A stretch of DNA of 22,772 nucleotides from Nitrospirota bacterium (GTDB taxonomy: Bacteria > Nitrospirota > Thermodesulfovibrionia > UBA6902): contig JAJRVB010000114.1 in the NCBI GenBank assembly GCA_024277515.1, positions 1-22,772 of the forward strand, given 5' to 3'. Under the pieces are notes generated by a model, which worked only from the letters and a program-made list of their open reading frames with translations, was not told where the DNA came from and made no database searches. The position numbers and the translations under genes are program-made. This document shows positions 13,769 through 21,773 of the stretch, piece after piece (the stretch's first letter is position 1; every line of letters starts with the position of its first letter).

Positions 13769-14863
13769 CTAATTTTTGGGAATGCCTATTTGAATAAGGT
13801 CGGGTACGTTGTCCACCTGTTTACATGTTTTATCTTCCATTTGCCGGTCCGTTGAATGCCCTGAAACAGGCCCTGCGGGGCCGGTCCTTTTCAGAGATTC
13901 TCTTGTTCCCGTCTTCCCCTCCCATTTTCCACACCGTCCGCCGGTCCTGCCGATTAGTTTATCATCATCGATAATCTCGATTATTTCACAATTATTAGGA
14001 CAATCACCGCATTCGAAACCCTTTGTAATAATGTGATGTGTGGATACTTCTTTCCCGCGAAACTTTGTCTTTTCCAGACAGGATTTTCCGGCGATAATCG
14101 CGGCCCCATAGGCCCCCATGACCATATTGTAAGGTGGAATAATAATATCGCATTGAAGCGCCTCTTTGAAAGCGCGGCATATTCCATTGTTTGCGCTCAC
14201 ACCGCCCTGGAGGACGATGGGAGGTTTAATCTCCTTCCCATTGCAGACATTGGAAAGATAGTTTCTTACAAGCGCATGACAGAGCCCCATCATTATGTCT
14301 TTCTGGTCATGACCTATTTGTTGTTTGTGAATCATGTCGGACTCCGCGAATACAGTGCAGCGCCCGGCTATGTTAGTGGGGTTTGCCGACGTCATCGCCC
14401 TGCTGCTCAGTTCCTGAATAGTGATATTCAACCGTCTTGCCTGTGAATCGAGGAAACTTCCCGTGCCGGCGGCACAAACCAGGTTCATTGAGAAATCTAC
14501 AACCGCTCCATCCCGGAGAATTGTTACTTTGCTGTCCTGTCCGCCGATTTCGAATATAGTCAGCACATCGGGATAGAGATGTAACGCTGCACGGGCATGT
14601 GCGGAAATTTCGTTTTTAATGACATCCGCGCCGACTACCGCGCCGGCAAGGATTCTGCCGCTTCCTGTAGTGCATACGCCTTTGATGCGAAAACTGTCAG
14701 GCAACTCCGCCGTCAGTTGAGCAAGGCAGAGCTGCACCGACTCAATAGGGTTGCCTTTTCCCCGCAAATATATTTCATGAAGCACCTCACCTTCCGGCGA
14801 AATTATTACACCATTTGTACTGATTGAACCGACATCAATACCCAGATAGCCGTAGTTGTTCAT
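13769..14863 (-). CDS. 2-Hydroxyacyl-CoA dehydratase/BcrAD-type activase (ASKHA ATPase)
   Basis: 364 residues. It is an actin/Hsp70-fold ATPase with GIDVGSISTNG (residues 8-18), CTTGSGR, EIGGQDSK (phosphate-binding) and QGGVSANNG. C130 in VCAAGTGSF and C169 in GRCTVF match the [4Fe-4S] ligands of HgdC. These enzymes use ATP to push one electron into their partner dehydratase or reductase. A C-terminal extension has CGDCPNNC and a GTGGRCGKW motif, followed by a polar tail with no clear family. It lies 27 nt after the second subunit gene and is the last gene of the three-gene set. Which partner it activates follows from position. Confidence 0.88.
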   Translation of the reverse strand: MNNYGYLGIDVGSISTNGVIISPEGEVLHEIYLRGKGNPIESVQLCLAQLTAELPDSFRIKGVCTTGSGRILAGAVVGADVIKNEISAHARAALHLYPDVLTIFEIGGQDSKVTILRDGAVVDFSMNLVCAAGTGSFLDSQARRLNITIQELSSRAMTSANPTNIAGRCTVFAESDMIHKQQIGHDQKDIMMGLCHALVRNYLSNVCNGKEIKPPIVLQGGVSANNGICRAFKEALQCDIIIPPYNMVMGAYGAAIIAGKSCLEKTKFRGKEVSTHHIITKGFECGDCPNNCEIIEIIDDDKLIGRTGGRCGKWEGKTGTRESLKRTGPAGPVSGHSTDRQMEDKTCKQVDNVPDLIQIGIPKN

Positions 14864-14890
14864 TTATTTACCTGTCAGTTTCATCTCCTC

Positions 14891-15970
14891 TCAACGGGTG
14901 AGGGAGGTATTTTTTCTTCTTTCCATAAGGACATCGGCAAAAGCTTCCAGGCGGGTAGCGACTCCGACGCCTTCGGTATGCTCGTCATAAGACATTTCCA
15001 GTATGGGAATATCCTTGTCTTTACTTACACGCTTGAGGATCGGGCGAACACTTACTTCAGGCATGCATCCGGCTGGACAAAGATGAACCATGCCGTCATA
15101 GCCTTCATCCGCGCAATGGATCGAGTGAGCAACGGAATCCAGGGCATGTCCGCCAACCGAACATTGTAAATACAGGTCAGCGATTCTGGATAGAGACTTT
15201 CTTCTGTTTTGGTTCAGTAGCACGATCCGGGATATATTTTTTAACTCTTCCCCAAGCAGAAAGAAGTTTCTCAACTCAATACCCTGGCTTCCGAGTATAT
15301 ATTCAATATTTTTATTCAGGCACTTATCCCTCAGAAAAGATATTTCTCCTACAAGTCCGACCTTGAGCGGCTTTTTTTCTTTATCTGCCGGAATGCCGGC
15401 GAAGCAACCGGCCACCTTTTTACGGATAGCCCTGGTGCCGGCCATGGTTTTGGACTTGCTGAGTTCCAGGAGCAACTTGTTCATTACCCGCGTTGTGTCC
15501 CCGGGCGTAATTTCAATTGCCCTTGTTCGCCAGGACGCTACCTCCAGTTCATCAATAACTTTTATCTTGAGTACCGTATGGAACAGGGGTTTCAAAAACG
15601 TTATCGGGCCTGGATCAAAATACCGTACTATAGGCGGTTTAAATCCATCAAAGCCAAGACCGAATATCTTTATTTTCAACCCCATATCCTTGAGGATCTG
15701 CCCTATCATGTGGCGATAGTATCTAAGTCTGCAGGTGCCGACACTATTAACCATAAATGCGTATTCAACTCCTGCCCTGTCTGCTTCAATGAAGTGGCCC
15801 AGGTGGGCCTTCAGGGGCAGGCAAACCGATTCCGGGGCCGCGTCTATGCCTAACTTCAGGGCTTCAGGCGTGGTTGCCGTTGAAGCCCATGCCTTTATGC
15901 CGAGAGATTCCACGGCGGTAGCCAGCGCTATGGTGTAGTTGCCTATGTTTGGGATCGCCATATAAGTCAT
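14891..15970 (-). CDS. BcrB/C- or HgdB-like subunit (CoA dehydratase/reductase superfamily), second
   Basis: 359 residues starting MTYMAIPNIGNY. Its ATG overlaps the TGA of the upstream gene (ATGA), a sign of coupling, with GAGGTG upstream. Cysteines fall at the family positions: C50 in ESVCLPLKAHLG, C80 in GTCRLRYYRHM, and HLCPAGCMPE near residue 313. These motifs occur in DUF2229/HgdB-like proteins and are expected to hold a [4Fe-4S] cluster. The partner subunit is upstream and the activase is downstream. The substrate is unknown; neither the benzoate ring nor 2-hydroxyglutarate is indicated by other genes in the window. Confidence 0.75.
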   Translation of the reverse strand: MTYMAIPNIGNYTIALATAVESLGIKAWASTATTPEALKLGIDAAPESVCLPLKAHLGHFIEADRAGVEYAFMVNSVGTCRLRYYRHMIGQILKDMGLKIKIFGLGFDGFKPPIVRYFDPGPITFLKPLFHTVLKIKVIDELEVASWRTRAIEITPGDTTRVMNKLLLELSKSKTMAGTRAIRKKVAGCFAGIPADKEKKPLKVGLVGEISFLRDKCLNKNIEYILGSQGIELRNFFLLGEELKNISRIVLLNQNRRKSLSRIADLYLQCSVGGHALDSVAHSIHCADEGYDGMVHLCPAGCMPEVSVRPILKRVSKDKDIPILEMSYDEHTEGVGVATRLEAFADVLMERRKNTSLTR

Positions 15971-16965
15971 TCCCGCCACCTCAAAGAATCTATAAATGCC
16001 TCTATCCTTGTATCCATCCCGGACTGCGCCGAATGTTCATCAACCATCAAATACATGTAAGGGATGTTTTTCTCTTTAATAAGTTGCCGATAAGTATCGG
16101 TCATCATTGAATCACATCCGCAGTTAAATACCGTTATCAGAATCACCCCTTCATAATCTTCACTCGAGAGAGTATTGATCTTATGGTAAATTTTATTGGC
16201 TGTGCCCCACAGTATATAACTCTTTGCCGGAGTGTCATCCGCAAAAGATATCAGTTCAACTTCCACTCCCATGCTTTCCAGCTTGCTCAGAATCGGTCCC
16301 GCGATAAAATTGTCATGGATGGTATAAGGGTGCCCTATAAGCAAGAAACGCGGTTTCCTTTTTTTATTATTGAGCCGGATCAGTTTATTATTCTCGGATT
16401 CCATCGCGCTGAATGCGCTTTTTATGGCGGAAAGTGTTTTGCTCTTTTGTATATTTAACTGTTTACCCAGGAGCAACAAGGTCCTGGACAAAGGACGCCT
16501 GTTTTCGTCAATGTCGATTGACAAGACCTCCGTGCTCCCGGCTATATCCGCCCTTGCCGCATCAGGGAGGGGACCAAACTTTGGACAGGAAAGATGGTCT
16601 TTCATGGTCGACAGGACACGGGGTACAAATATCATGTCGACTTTTCAGGCAAGCTCGGAAAGGTGCGCATCAAACAGTTTATTGGGAAGGCAATGTTCCG
16701 TTTCTGATATCTGAGATGCTTTTTGGACTGTTTTTATCATTGACGGTCCGGAAACTACCGGCTCCATTCCCAGCTCACTGAAGAAGGTCTCCCACAGATT
16801 GGGGTATATATAGTAGTAGAACATTCTGGGAATGCCTATTCGGAGTGAACTGCTGTTATAATGTCCCGATTTCCAGATCCATCCCGCTGAAATATTCCTG
16901 AGAAACTTGCCGGCTGTGTCAATATACAGGCCGGTTTTTTTATGTAGTCGTTTAATCATAATCAT
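15967..16965 (-). pseudogene. BcrB/HgdB-like subunit (DUF2229-like), interrupted by an in-frame TGA
   Basis: Read through, 332 residues. The N-terminus has LRIGIPRMFYYYIYPNLW, then EHCLPNKLFDAHLSELA (C92), the TGA at codon 107 (16645-16647), then KVDMIFVPRVLS with C127 in SCPKFGPLPD. Later NCGCDSMM (C282, C284) appears. The spacing matches the family without loss, so only the TGA breaks the frame. Codon 107 is not a conserved cysteine position, and no GG-loop hairpin follows (only a GTCGAC palindrome pair with a 23-nt loop), so selenocysteine is unlikely. CGA to TGA is the simplest cause. Downstream genes overlap by ATGA. Expression of the rest could restart at 16635. Confidence 0.78.
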
Positions 16966-17054
16966 CTCTCATCATCTATTGTGACTCAATTTTCAACATT
17001 CGTAGCGGATAAAGGTATGACTCTACCCATGCGCTGATTATTTTTTATCCCTGC

Positions 17055-17082
17055 CTACTGTCTACTGACTTCTGACTACTTG
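17055..17082. repeat. Short tandem repeat, 4 x 7 bp
   Basis: Four 7-mers in tandem: CTACTGT, CTACTGA, CTTCTGA, CTACTTG. This degenerate satellite type is common in intergenic regions of environmental genomes. It lies just downstream of the polA stop codon on the minus strand. Confidence 0.6.
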
Positions 17083-17088
17083 CTTTTC

Positions 17089-19743
17089 TCAATGCGCCTC
17101 CGCCCAGTTCTTTCCGATCCCGATATCAACTTTAAGCGGCACGCTTAATGAGACCGCATGTTCCATTTCATCCCTGACAAGGGTTTCCAATGCGTTTTTT
17201 TCATCTTCAGGCACCTCAAACAGGAGTTCATCATGCACCTGCAAAAGCATGCGCGTCCTGAGCTGTTTCTCCCTTAGTCTCCTGAAGATGTTAATCATGG
17301 ATACCTTGATGATGTCGGCTGCAGAGCCCTGTACCGGGGTGTTCGTGGCAAGCCGCTCCCCGTACTGTTTGGTGTTTCTGTTGGAACTCCTCAGTTCAGG
17401 GACGGCCCTTTTCCTTCCAAACAGGGTGGTCACATACCCGTTTTTTTCAGCCTCTTTAATAAGAGAGTCGATATAGGTCCTGACCCCGCTGAAACGTTCA
17501 AAATAAGTATCTATATAAAATTTTGCCTCATCAACAGGAATCCCCATCTGACGGCTTAATCCGTAAGGGCTGATCCCGTATATGATCCCGAAATTGATGG
17601 TTTTTGCGCTGCGCCTCATGTCTTCGGTAACCTGCCCGGGAGGGACCCCGAAAAGTCCTGCAGCGGTGGTTGTATGAATATCACCATCATTTCTGAATGC
17701 CTCAACGAGTTCTTTATCCCTGCTGAGGTGTGCAAAGATGCGGAGCTCCACCTGCGAGTAATCTGATGAAAGGAGCAGGCAGCCGGGATCAGCGATAAAT
17801 GCCTCCCTGATTTGTTTCCCCCGCTCGCCCCGAACAGGGATATTCTGTAAGTTGGGGTCTGAGCTGCTCAGCCGGCCAGTGGCGGTTATGGTCTGGTTAA
17901 ATGAGGTGTGCAGCCTGCCTGTAACAGGATGAATGAGCCGCGGCAGGGCGTCTACATAGGTATTTTTCAGTTTAGATAATCCCCTGTACTCAATTATTTC
18001 CTTTGGCAGTTCATGACTGGACGCCAGATCTTCAAGTACGTCGATATTGGTCGAATATCCTGTTTTGGTTTTCTTTGTCGGCTTGAGTCCGATCTTTTCA
18101 AACAGTATTTCCTGGAGCTGTTTCGGAGAATTGATATTGAATTTTTCTCCGGCAATGAAATATATCCTCTGTTCAATACTCGAAAGCTCACCAGCCATCT
18201 TTTGAGAAAAAGATTTCATCAGGGGAAGGTCGATCTTTACGCCTGTCATTTCCATATCCGCAAGCACTTCAATAAGCGGGACCTCAATCTCAAAAAAGAG
18301 TTTTTCAAGCCCTTCTTTTTTTATGACAGGCTCAAAATACTTTTTCAGTCTGAGTGTTGCGGCGGCATCTTCCCCTGAATACCCTGCTGCGTCTTCAACG
18401 GCCACCTCGCGGAAATCTTTTTTCCCTTTGCCCATTATGTCTTTGAACGATTTCTTTTTGATCCCCAGGTGCTCCATGGCGGCATCTGTGAGGTTATGGT
18501 TTGCCTTGTTGGGATTTAACACATATGATGCGATCATGGTATCAAAGGCAACGCCTTTTATATTTATTCCTTCATTCTTCAGTACGATGAAATCATATTT
18601 GATATTGTGCCCGATCTTTTTTATCTGAGGATTTTCTAGGACGCCTTTCAGCCGCTGGATCACCCTGTCCTTGGGCAGCTGCCCGGGCGCTCCAGGGTAT
18701 GAGTGCGCGAGCGGAATATAATAGGCCGTTGAAGTATCGGATGAAAGGGATATGCCTACAAGTTCAGCGAGCATGGGCGACCGGGATGTTGTTTCCGTAT
18801 CAAGCGTTATTTCATCTGTAATGGAAGAGAGGGCATCATCAAGCGGCTTCTCTTCAAGGACAGTTATGTATTCGGTTTGAAGGACCTGTCTGTCCTGTCC
18901 CGGGATCAGCCTCAGAAGGCTGCTGAACTGGTACCTGCGGAAATACTCATGCAGCCTGGACCAGTCCGGTCCCTGCCGTTTAAGCTGCTCTATGGTGACA
19001 TCAACCGGGACTTCGGGATGGATGGTCGCCAGTTCGCGGCTCAGCTTTATATTTTCTATGTTCCCGGCCACAGCATTCCTGGCCCTCGTATTTTTAATCT
19101 TTTCATGCCCTCTTAAGATGCTGTCGAGGTCACCGAATTCCTTCAGCAGCTTTACAGCGGTCTTTTCTCCTATTCCGGGGGCCCCGGGAATGTTGTCCGA
19201 GGCATCGCCCATGAGAGCGATCACTTCAGGAAACTGTGAAGGTTTGACCCCGAATCTTTCGATCACGCTTCCTTCGTCCGTTATCTTTTCCTTCATCGTG
19301 TCATAGAGCTTTATATTCGGGCTGACTACCTGGCACATGTCTTTGTCCCCTGTGACGATATAGACTTCAAGCCCCCCGGATTCAGCCTCCCTGGCAATGT
19401 GCGCGAGTATATCGTCAGCTTCATACCCTGATTTTTCGATCGTATGAATTCGGAAGGCGTTGATTATTTCTTTTATAACCGGGACCTGGGATTTCAGGTC
19501 TTCAGGCATCCCCGGCCTGTGGGCCTTGTATTCCGTGTATGCTTCATGTCTGTGGGTCGGGCCGGGCGCGTCAAATACGACAGAGAAATAGTCAGGATTT
19601 TTCTCTCTCAGGATCTTGAGGATCATATTTGTAAAACCATAAATTGCGTTAGTCGGGGTCCCGTCTGATGATGAAAGGTTCCGTATGGCATAAAAGGCGC
19701 GGTAAAGATAGGAGTTCCCGTCTATCAGGTATAAGGTAGGCAT
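17089..19743 (-). CDS. polA: DNA polymerase I
   Basis: 884 residues from the ATG at 19743 (MPTLYLIDGNSYLYRAFYAI). A TTG at 19773 would add ten residues, but neither start has an SD. The 5'-nuclease domain (about 1-290) has FDAPGPTHRHE and ADDILAHIAR. The 3'-5' exonuclease keeps the active-site D-x-E in TLDTETTS, so proofreading is probably intact. The polymerase domain shows motif A DYSQVELRIFAHLS, motif B RRSAKTINFGIIYG and motif C LQVHDELLFEVP. It is a full-length housekeeping repair and replication enzyme. The dodecin terminator lies directly upstream, so the gene has its own or a readthrough promoter. Confidence 0.97.
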   Translation of the reverse strand: MPTLYLIDGNSYLYRAFYAIRNLSSSDGTPTNAIYGFTNMILKILREKNPDYFSVVFDAPGPTHRHEAYTEYKAHRPGMPEDLKSQVPVIKEIINAFRIHTIEKSGYEADDILAHIAREAESGGLEVYIVTGDKDMCQVVSPNIKLYDTMKEKITDEGSVIERFGVKPSQFPEVIALMGDASDNIPGAPGIGEKTAVKLLKEFGDLDSILRGHEKIKNTRARNAVAGNIENIKLSRELATIHPEVPVDVTIEQLKRQGPDWSRLHEYFRRYQFSSLLRLIPGQDRQVLQTEYITVLEEKPLDDALSSITDEITLDTETTSRSPMLAELVGISLSSDTSTAYYIPLAHSYPGAPGQLPKDRVIQRLKGVLENPQIKKIGHNIKYDFIVLKNEGINIKGVAFDTMIASYVLNPNKANHNLTDAAMEHLGIKKKSFKDIMGKGKKDFREVAVEDAAGYSGEDAAATLRLKKYFEPVIKKEGLEKLFFEIEVPLIEVLADMEMTGVKIDLPLMKSFSQKMAGELSSIEQRIYFIAGEKFNINSPKQLQEILFEKIGLKPTKKTKTGYSTNIDVLEDLASSHELPKEIIEYRGLSKLKNTYVDALPRLIHPVTGRLHTSFNQTITATGRLSSSDPNLQNIPVRGERGKQIREAFIADPGCLLLSSDYSQVELRIFAHLSRDKELVEAFRNDGDIHTTTAAGLFGVPPGQVTEDMRRSAKTINFGIIYGISPYGLSRQMGIPVDEAKFYIDTYFERFSGVRTYIDSLIKEAEKNGYVTTLFGRKRAVPELRSSNRNTKQYGERLATNTPVQGSAADIIKVSMINIFRRLREKQLRTRMLLQVHDELLFEVPEDEKNALETLVRDEMEHAVSLSVPLKVDIGIGKNWAEAH

Positions 19744-19760
19744 GGGGTAATTATACAGAA

Positions 19761-19794
19761 AATGGCTGGGCAATTCATGGATTGCCCAGCCATT
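19761..19794 (-). terminator. Perfect 14-bp hairpin between dodecin and polA
   Basis: Arms 19761-19774 and 19781-19794 are perfect inverted copies (AATGGCTGGGCAAT) around a 6-nt loop. On the minus strand the stem ends in TTTTCTGT, a short T-rich tract. It should terminate dodecin transcription. It ends 18 nt before the polA ATG and may also structure its leader. Confidence 0.75.
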
Positions 19795-19861
19795 ATATAT
19801 TTTGAAGATTTGCGTGTGTTCATTTACCCGGACAATATGGGACGGGCCTCCACATGATTAA

Positions 19862-20071
19862 TCAGGAACCGGTCTGATACTTAAAGGACACCTTGAGCTT
19901 TGTGCGATAAGCCTTTACCTTCCCGTCTTCCAGCTGCATGTCCATCTCGATGACCTCTGCAATCCTCAGGTCGCGGAGACTTTTGGAGGCTGTTTCTATT
20001 GCAGATGCAGCTGCCTTTTCCCATGATTCAGTGCTTGAGCCCACGAGCTCGATTATCTTGTATACACTCAT
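19862..20071 (-). CDS. Dodecin
   Basis: 69 residues, typical dodecin length, from an ATG with AAAGGAGAG. The sequence MSVYKIIELVGSSTESWEKA, ASKSLRDLRIAEVIEMD, KAYRTKLKVSFKYQ is the standard beta-alpha-beta-beta fold. The dodecamer is a flavin-storage protein in bacteria, binding FMN/FAD or their breakdown products. A GTCCC/GGGAC hairpin lies in its 5' leader (20102-20118). A role in buffering flavin for the many flavoproteins here is an inference. Confidence 0.95.
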   Translation of the reverse strand: MSVYKIIELVGSSTESWEKAAASAIETASKSLRDLRIAEVIEMDMQLEDGKVKAYRTKLKVSFKYQTGS

Positions 20072-20392
20072 TTGCTCTCCTTTCTCATTAAATGGTTTCA
20101 GGTCCCGGTCACAGGGACTTTCAGAGTCCGGCCGGCCCGGTCAATAAGAATTATATCAGGTAATTCCCTCCCGGGCAAGAAAATTCTGCATTGCTCAGTA
20201 AGCATTCAGTTACGGGCAATAACAGATCAAATATAAAAAATAAAAGATCAAAATTATGGAAGGGTTTTTTATATATAGATAATTCTCCTTAATTTTGAAG
20301 TTTGGTCTTTGATTTTTGAATTTTCATGTCCGGATGATACCTGATACTGAATGGGGACATGGCTCATATTCAGGCATCCGGCTGTTTCTTCC
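20072..20392. other. AT-rich intergenic region with degenerate repeats, no gene seen
   Basis: About 320 bases. It carries the dodecin SD and leader (20072-20150) and an AT-rich stretch with degenerate inverted copies of ATCAAA- and TCAAAATTA-type words (about 20226-20328). These resemble the repeat at 21375-21502. A plus-strand promoter starts at 20393. Confidence 0.4.
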
Positions 20393-20430
20393 TTGACTAT
20401 TAATCCCCTGCAAGTTATATTTTTTGTGTG
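20393..20430 (+). promoter_or_regulatory. Promoter for the DHS-like gene, possible leaderless start
   Basis: The -35 TTGACT (20393-20398), a 17-nt spacer and -10 TATATT (20416-20421) are near consensus. The expected start of transcription, about 7 nt after the -10, falls on GTG at 20428, which is the start codon of the gene. No SD is present. Confidence 0.6.
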
Positions 20431-21371
20431 TCAGGAAAATACAGACCCATATCATTCAAAAACGTGAGGACCTGCAAATTGCAGTCTAGAAAGAGCAAGG
20501 TTGAACGTGATGAGGTTGCCAGACCTTTTGCAGGAGGCAGTCTGGGAGATTTTCTTGACAGCCTCCCTGACATACTTGCTGCTCGTGATCTCAGATCGGT
20601 CGCTGCTCACATTCTCGATGCAAGAAAAAAGGGCGGCCTGTCATCCTCGGGATGGGGGCGCATCCCATAAAGGTCGGTCTTGCCCCGATAATCATCGATC
20701 TCATGAAAAACAACGTAATAACCGCTGTTGCCATGAACGGCGCCTGTATTATCCATGACTATGAACTCAGCCTGATGGGGCATACTTCAGAAGATGTTGA
20801 TATCGAGCTCTGCCGGGGGACCTTCGGCATGGCTGAGGAAACCGGCAAAAACCTGAACAGGGCGATAAATAACGGGGTAAAAAAAGGGCATGGTCTCGGC
20901 AGGGCAGTGGGAGAGCATATCCTGAAAAGCAGGGCGTCATACAAGCAATTGAGTATCCTTGCATCCGCAGCGCGCCTGAATGTCCCTGCAACTGTCCATG
21001 TTGCCATCGGCACGGATATTATCCATATGAATCCTGCGGCAAGCGGGGCATCCATAGGGGAGGGCAGTTTGAGGGATTTCAGGCTTTTCTCTTCGATCGT
21101 CTCTGATCTCAGGGGAGGAGTGTATATAAATCTTGGGTCCGCGGTGATCATGCCGGAAGTTTTTCTGAAGGCGATAGCAGTGACGAGAAACCTCAAATAT
21201 AACGTCAAGAACTTCACTGCCGTCAATATGGACTTTATTCAGCACTACAGGTGCCGTGAAAATGTTTTGAGACGGCCGGTCCTTTCAGGTGGAAAGTCCT
21301 ATGGCCTGACCGGACACCATGAGATCATGTTTCCGCTGCTTGCAGCGGCAGTTAAGGAGGGAATTAAGTGA
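20428..21371 (+). CDS. Deoxyhypusine-synthase-like conserved protein, split by a -1 frameshift
   Basis: Two frames make one protein of 314 residues. Frame 0 (20428-20670) reads RKSKVERDEV, GGSLGDFLDSLPDILAARDL and DARKK. Frame -1, from 20631 to 21371, continues GRPVILGMGAHPIKVGLAPI, AMNGACIIHDYELSLMGHTSEDVD, TVHVAIGTDIIHMNP and TGHHEIMFPLLAAAV. Together these match a conserved bacterial family that is usually one ORF. I associate it with deoxyhypusine-synthase-like annotations; the function is not established and the name is tentative. The change of frame falls at A AAA AAG (20625-20631). Without it an 80-residue product ends at 20668-20670. The ferredoxin follows 156 nt later. Confidence 0.72.
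20625..20666 (+). promoter_or_regulatory. Candidate -1 frameshift site: slippery heptamer plus hairpins
   Basis: In frame 0 the codons AGA AAA AAG give A AAA AAG (20625-20631), the strongest known bacterial slippery heptamer, used in dnaX. A -1 slip continues GGG CGG CCT, giving the expected G-R-P. Downstream, GGGATG/CATCCC (20649-20654, 20661-20666) and the alternative CATCC/GGATG (20642-20646, 20650-20654) form hairpins. A one-base deletion in an A7 run would look identical. Confidence 0.5.
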
Positions 21372-21374
21372 AAA

Positions 21375-21502
21375 AAATGACAAATGTCAAAGCTCAAATG
21401 ACAAATGAATATCAAAGCCAAAATGACAAAACAGATTATCCATATTTTGATATTTACTCATTAGGATTTGATTTGGCATTTGGATTTTGACATTTGTCAT
21501 TT
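21375..21502. repeat. Intergenic inverted repeat of ATGACAAATGTCAAA type
   Basis: Arms 21375-21406 and 21471-21502 (32 nt) are inverted with 28 of 32 positions matching. Inside, shorter copies of CAAATGACAAAT repeat in direct orientation. It lies between the DHS-like gene and the ferredoxin. This AT-rich family recurs in environmental bacterial genomes. It may be a folded RNA element or a decayed mobile repeat. Confidence 0.7.
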
Positions 21503-21527
21503 CTTTCTGGTCTGACGAGGATGAATT

Positions 21528-21713
21528 ATGAAACCGGTTGTTGATGAAGATTTATGTACAGGATGCGGGAGCTGCGAGGAAATCTGTCCCAGCGTATTTC
21601 AGGTCATTGATGAGAAGTCCAGGGTTGTTGACCCTGAGGGCTGTGAATTTCAGGACTGCTGCGAGGCGGCTGAGGAGAACTGTCCTGTCGAGGCTATTAC
21701 GCTTGAAGAATAA
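21528..21713 (+). CDS. Single [4Fe-4S] ferredoxin
   Basis: 61 residues from an ATG with GAGG about 8 nt upstream. The motif DLCTGCGSCEEICPSVF gives C-x2-C-x2-C-x3-C-P, and a second CP in ENCPVEAITLEE near the end provides the fourth distant ligand. The three extra cysteines around FQDCC may form a disulfide, as in some Thermotoga-type one-cluster ferredoxins. It is a cytoplasmic electron carrier; the partner is not indicated. It sits 60 nt before the penicillin-binding protein gene. Confidence 0.93.
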   Translation: MKPVVDEDLCTGCGSCEEICPSVFQVIDEKSRVVDPEGCEFQDCCEAAEENCPVEAITLEE

Positions 21714-21773
21714 TATCTCCCTGGACTGCGGGTCCGGAATAAAATATCCGCACCGTTACGGTATCTTTCCCGC

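Noticed and set aside
14864..14884. Mini-ORF MKLTGK whose TAA abuts the activase ATG
   Set aside because: Its GAGGAG directly touches the ATG (no spacing), so it is a poor start; it may only aid coupling.
16645..16647. TGA as a second selenocysteine
   Set aside because: The site is not a conserved Cys and no short GG-loop hairpin follows at the right distance.
17055..17082. Possible CRISPR-like repeat
   Set aside because: Units are 7 bp without spacers, so it is a simple tandem repeat.
20759..21226. Minus-strand ORF of 155 codons
   Set aside because: Antisense to the DHS-like gene, which has strong coding features on the plus strand.
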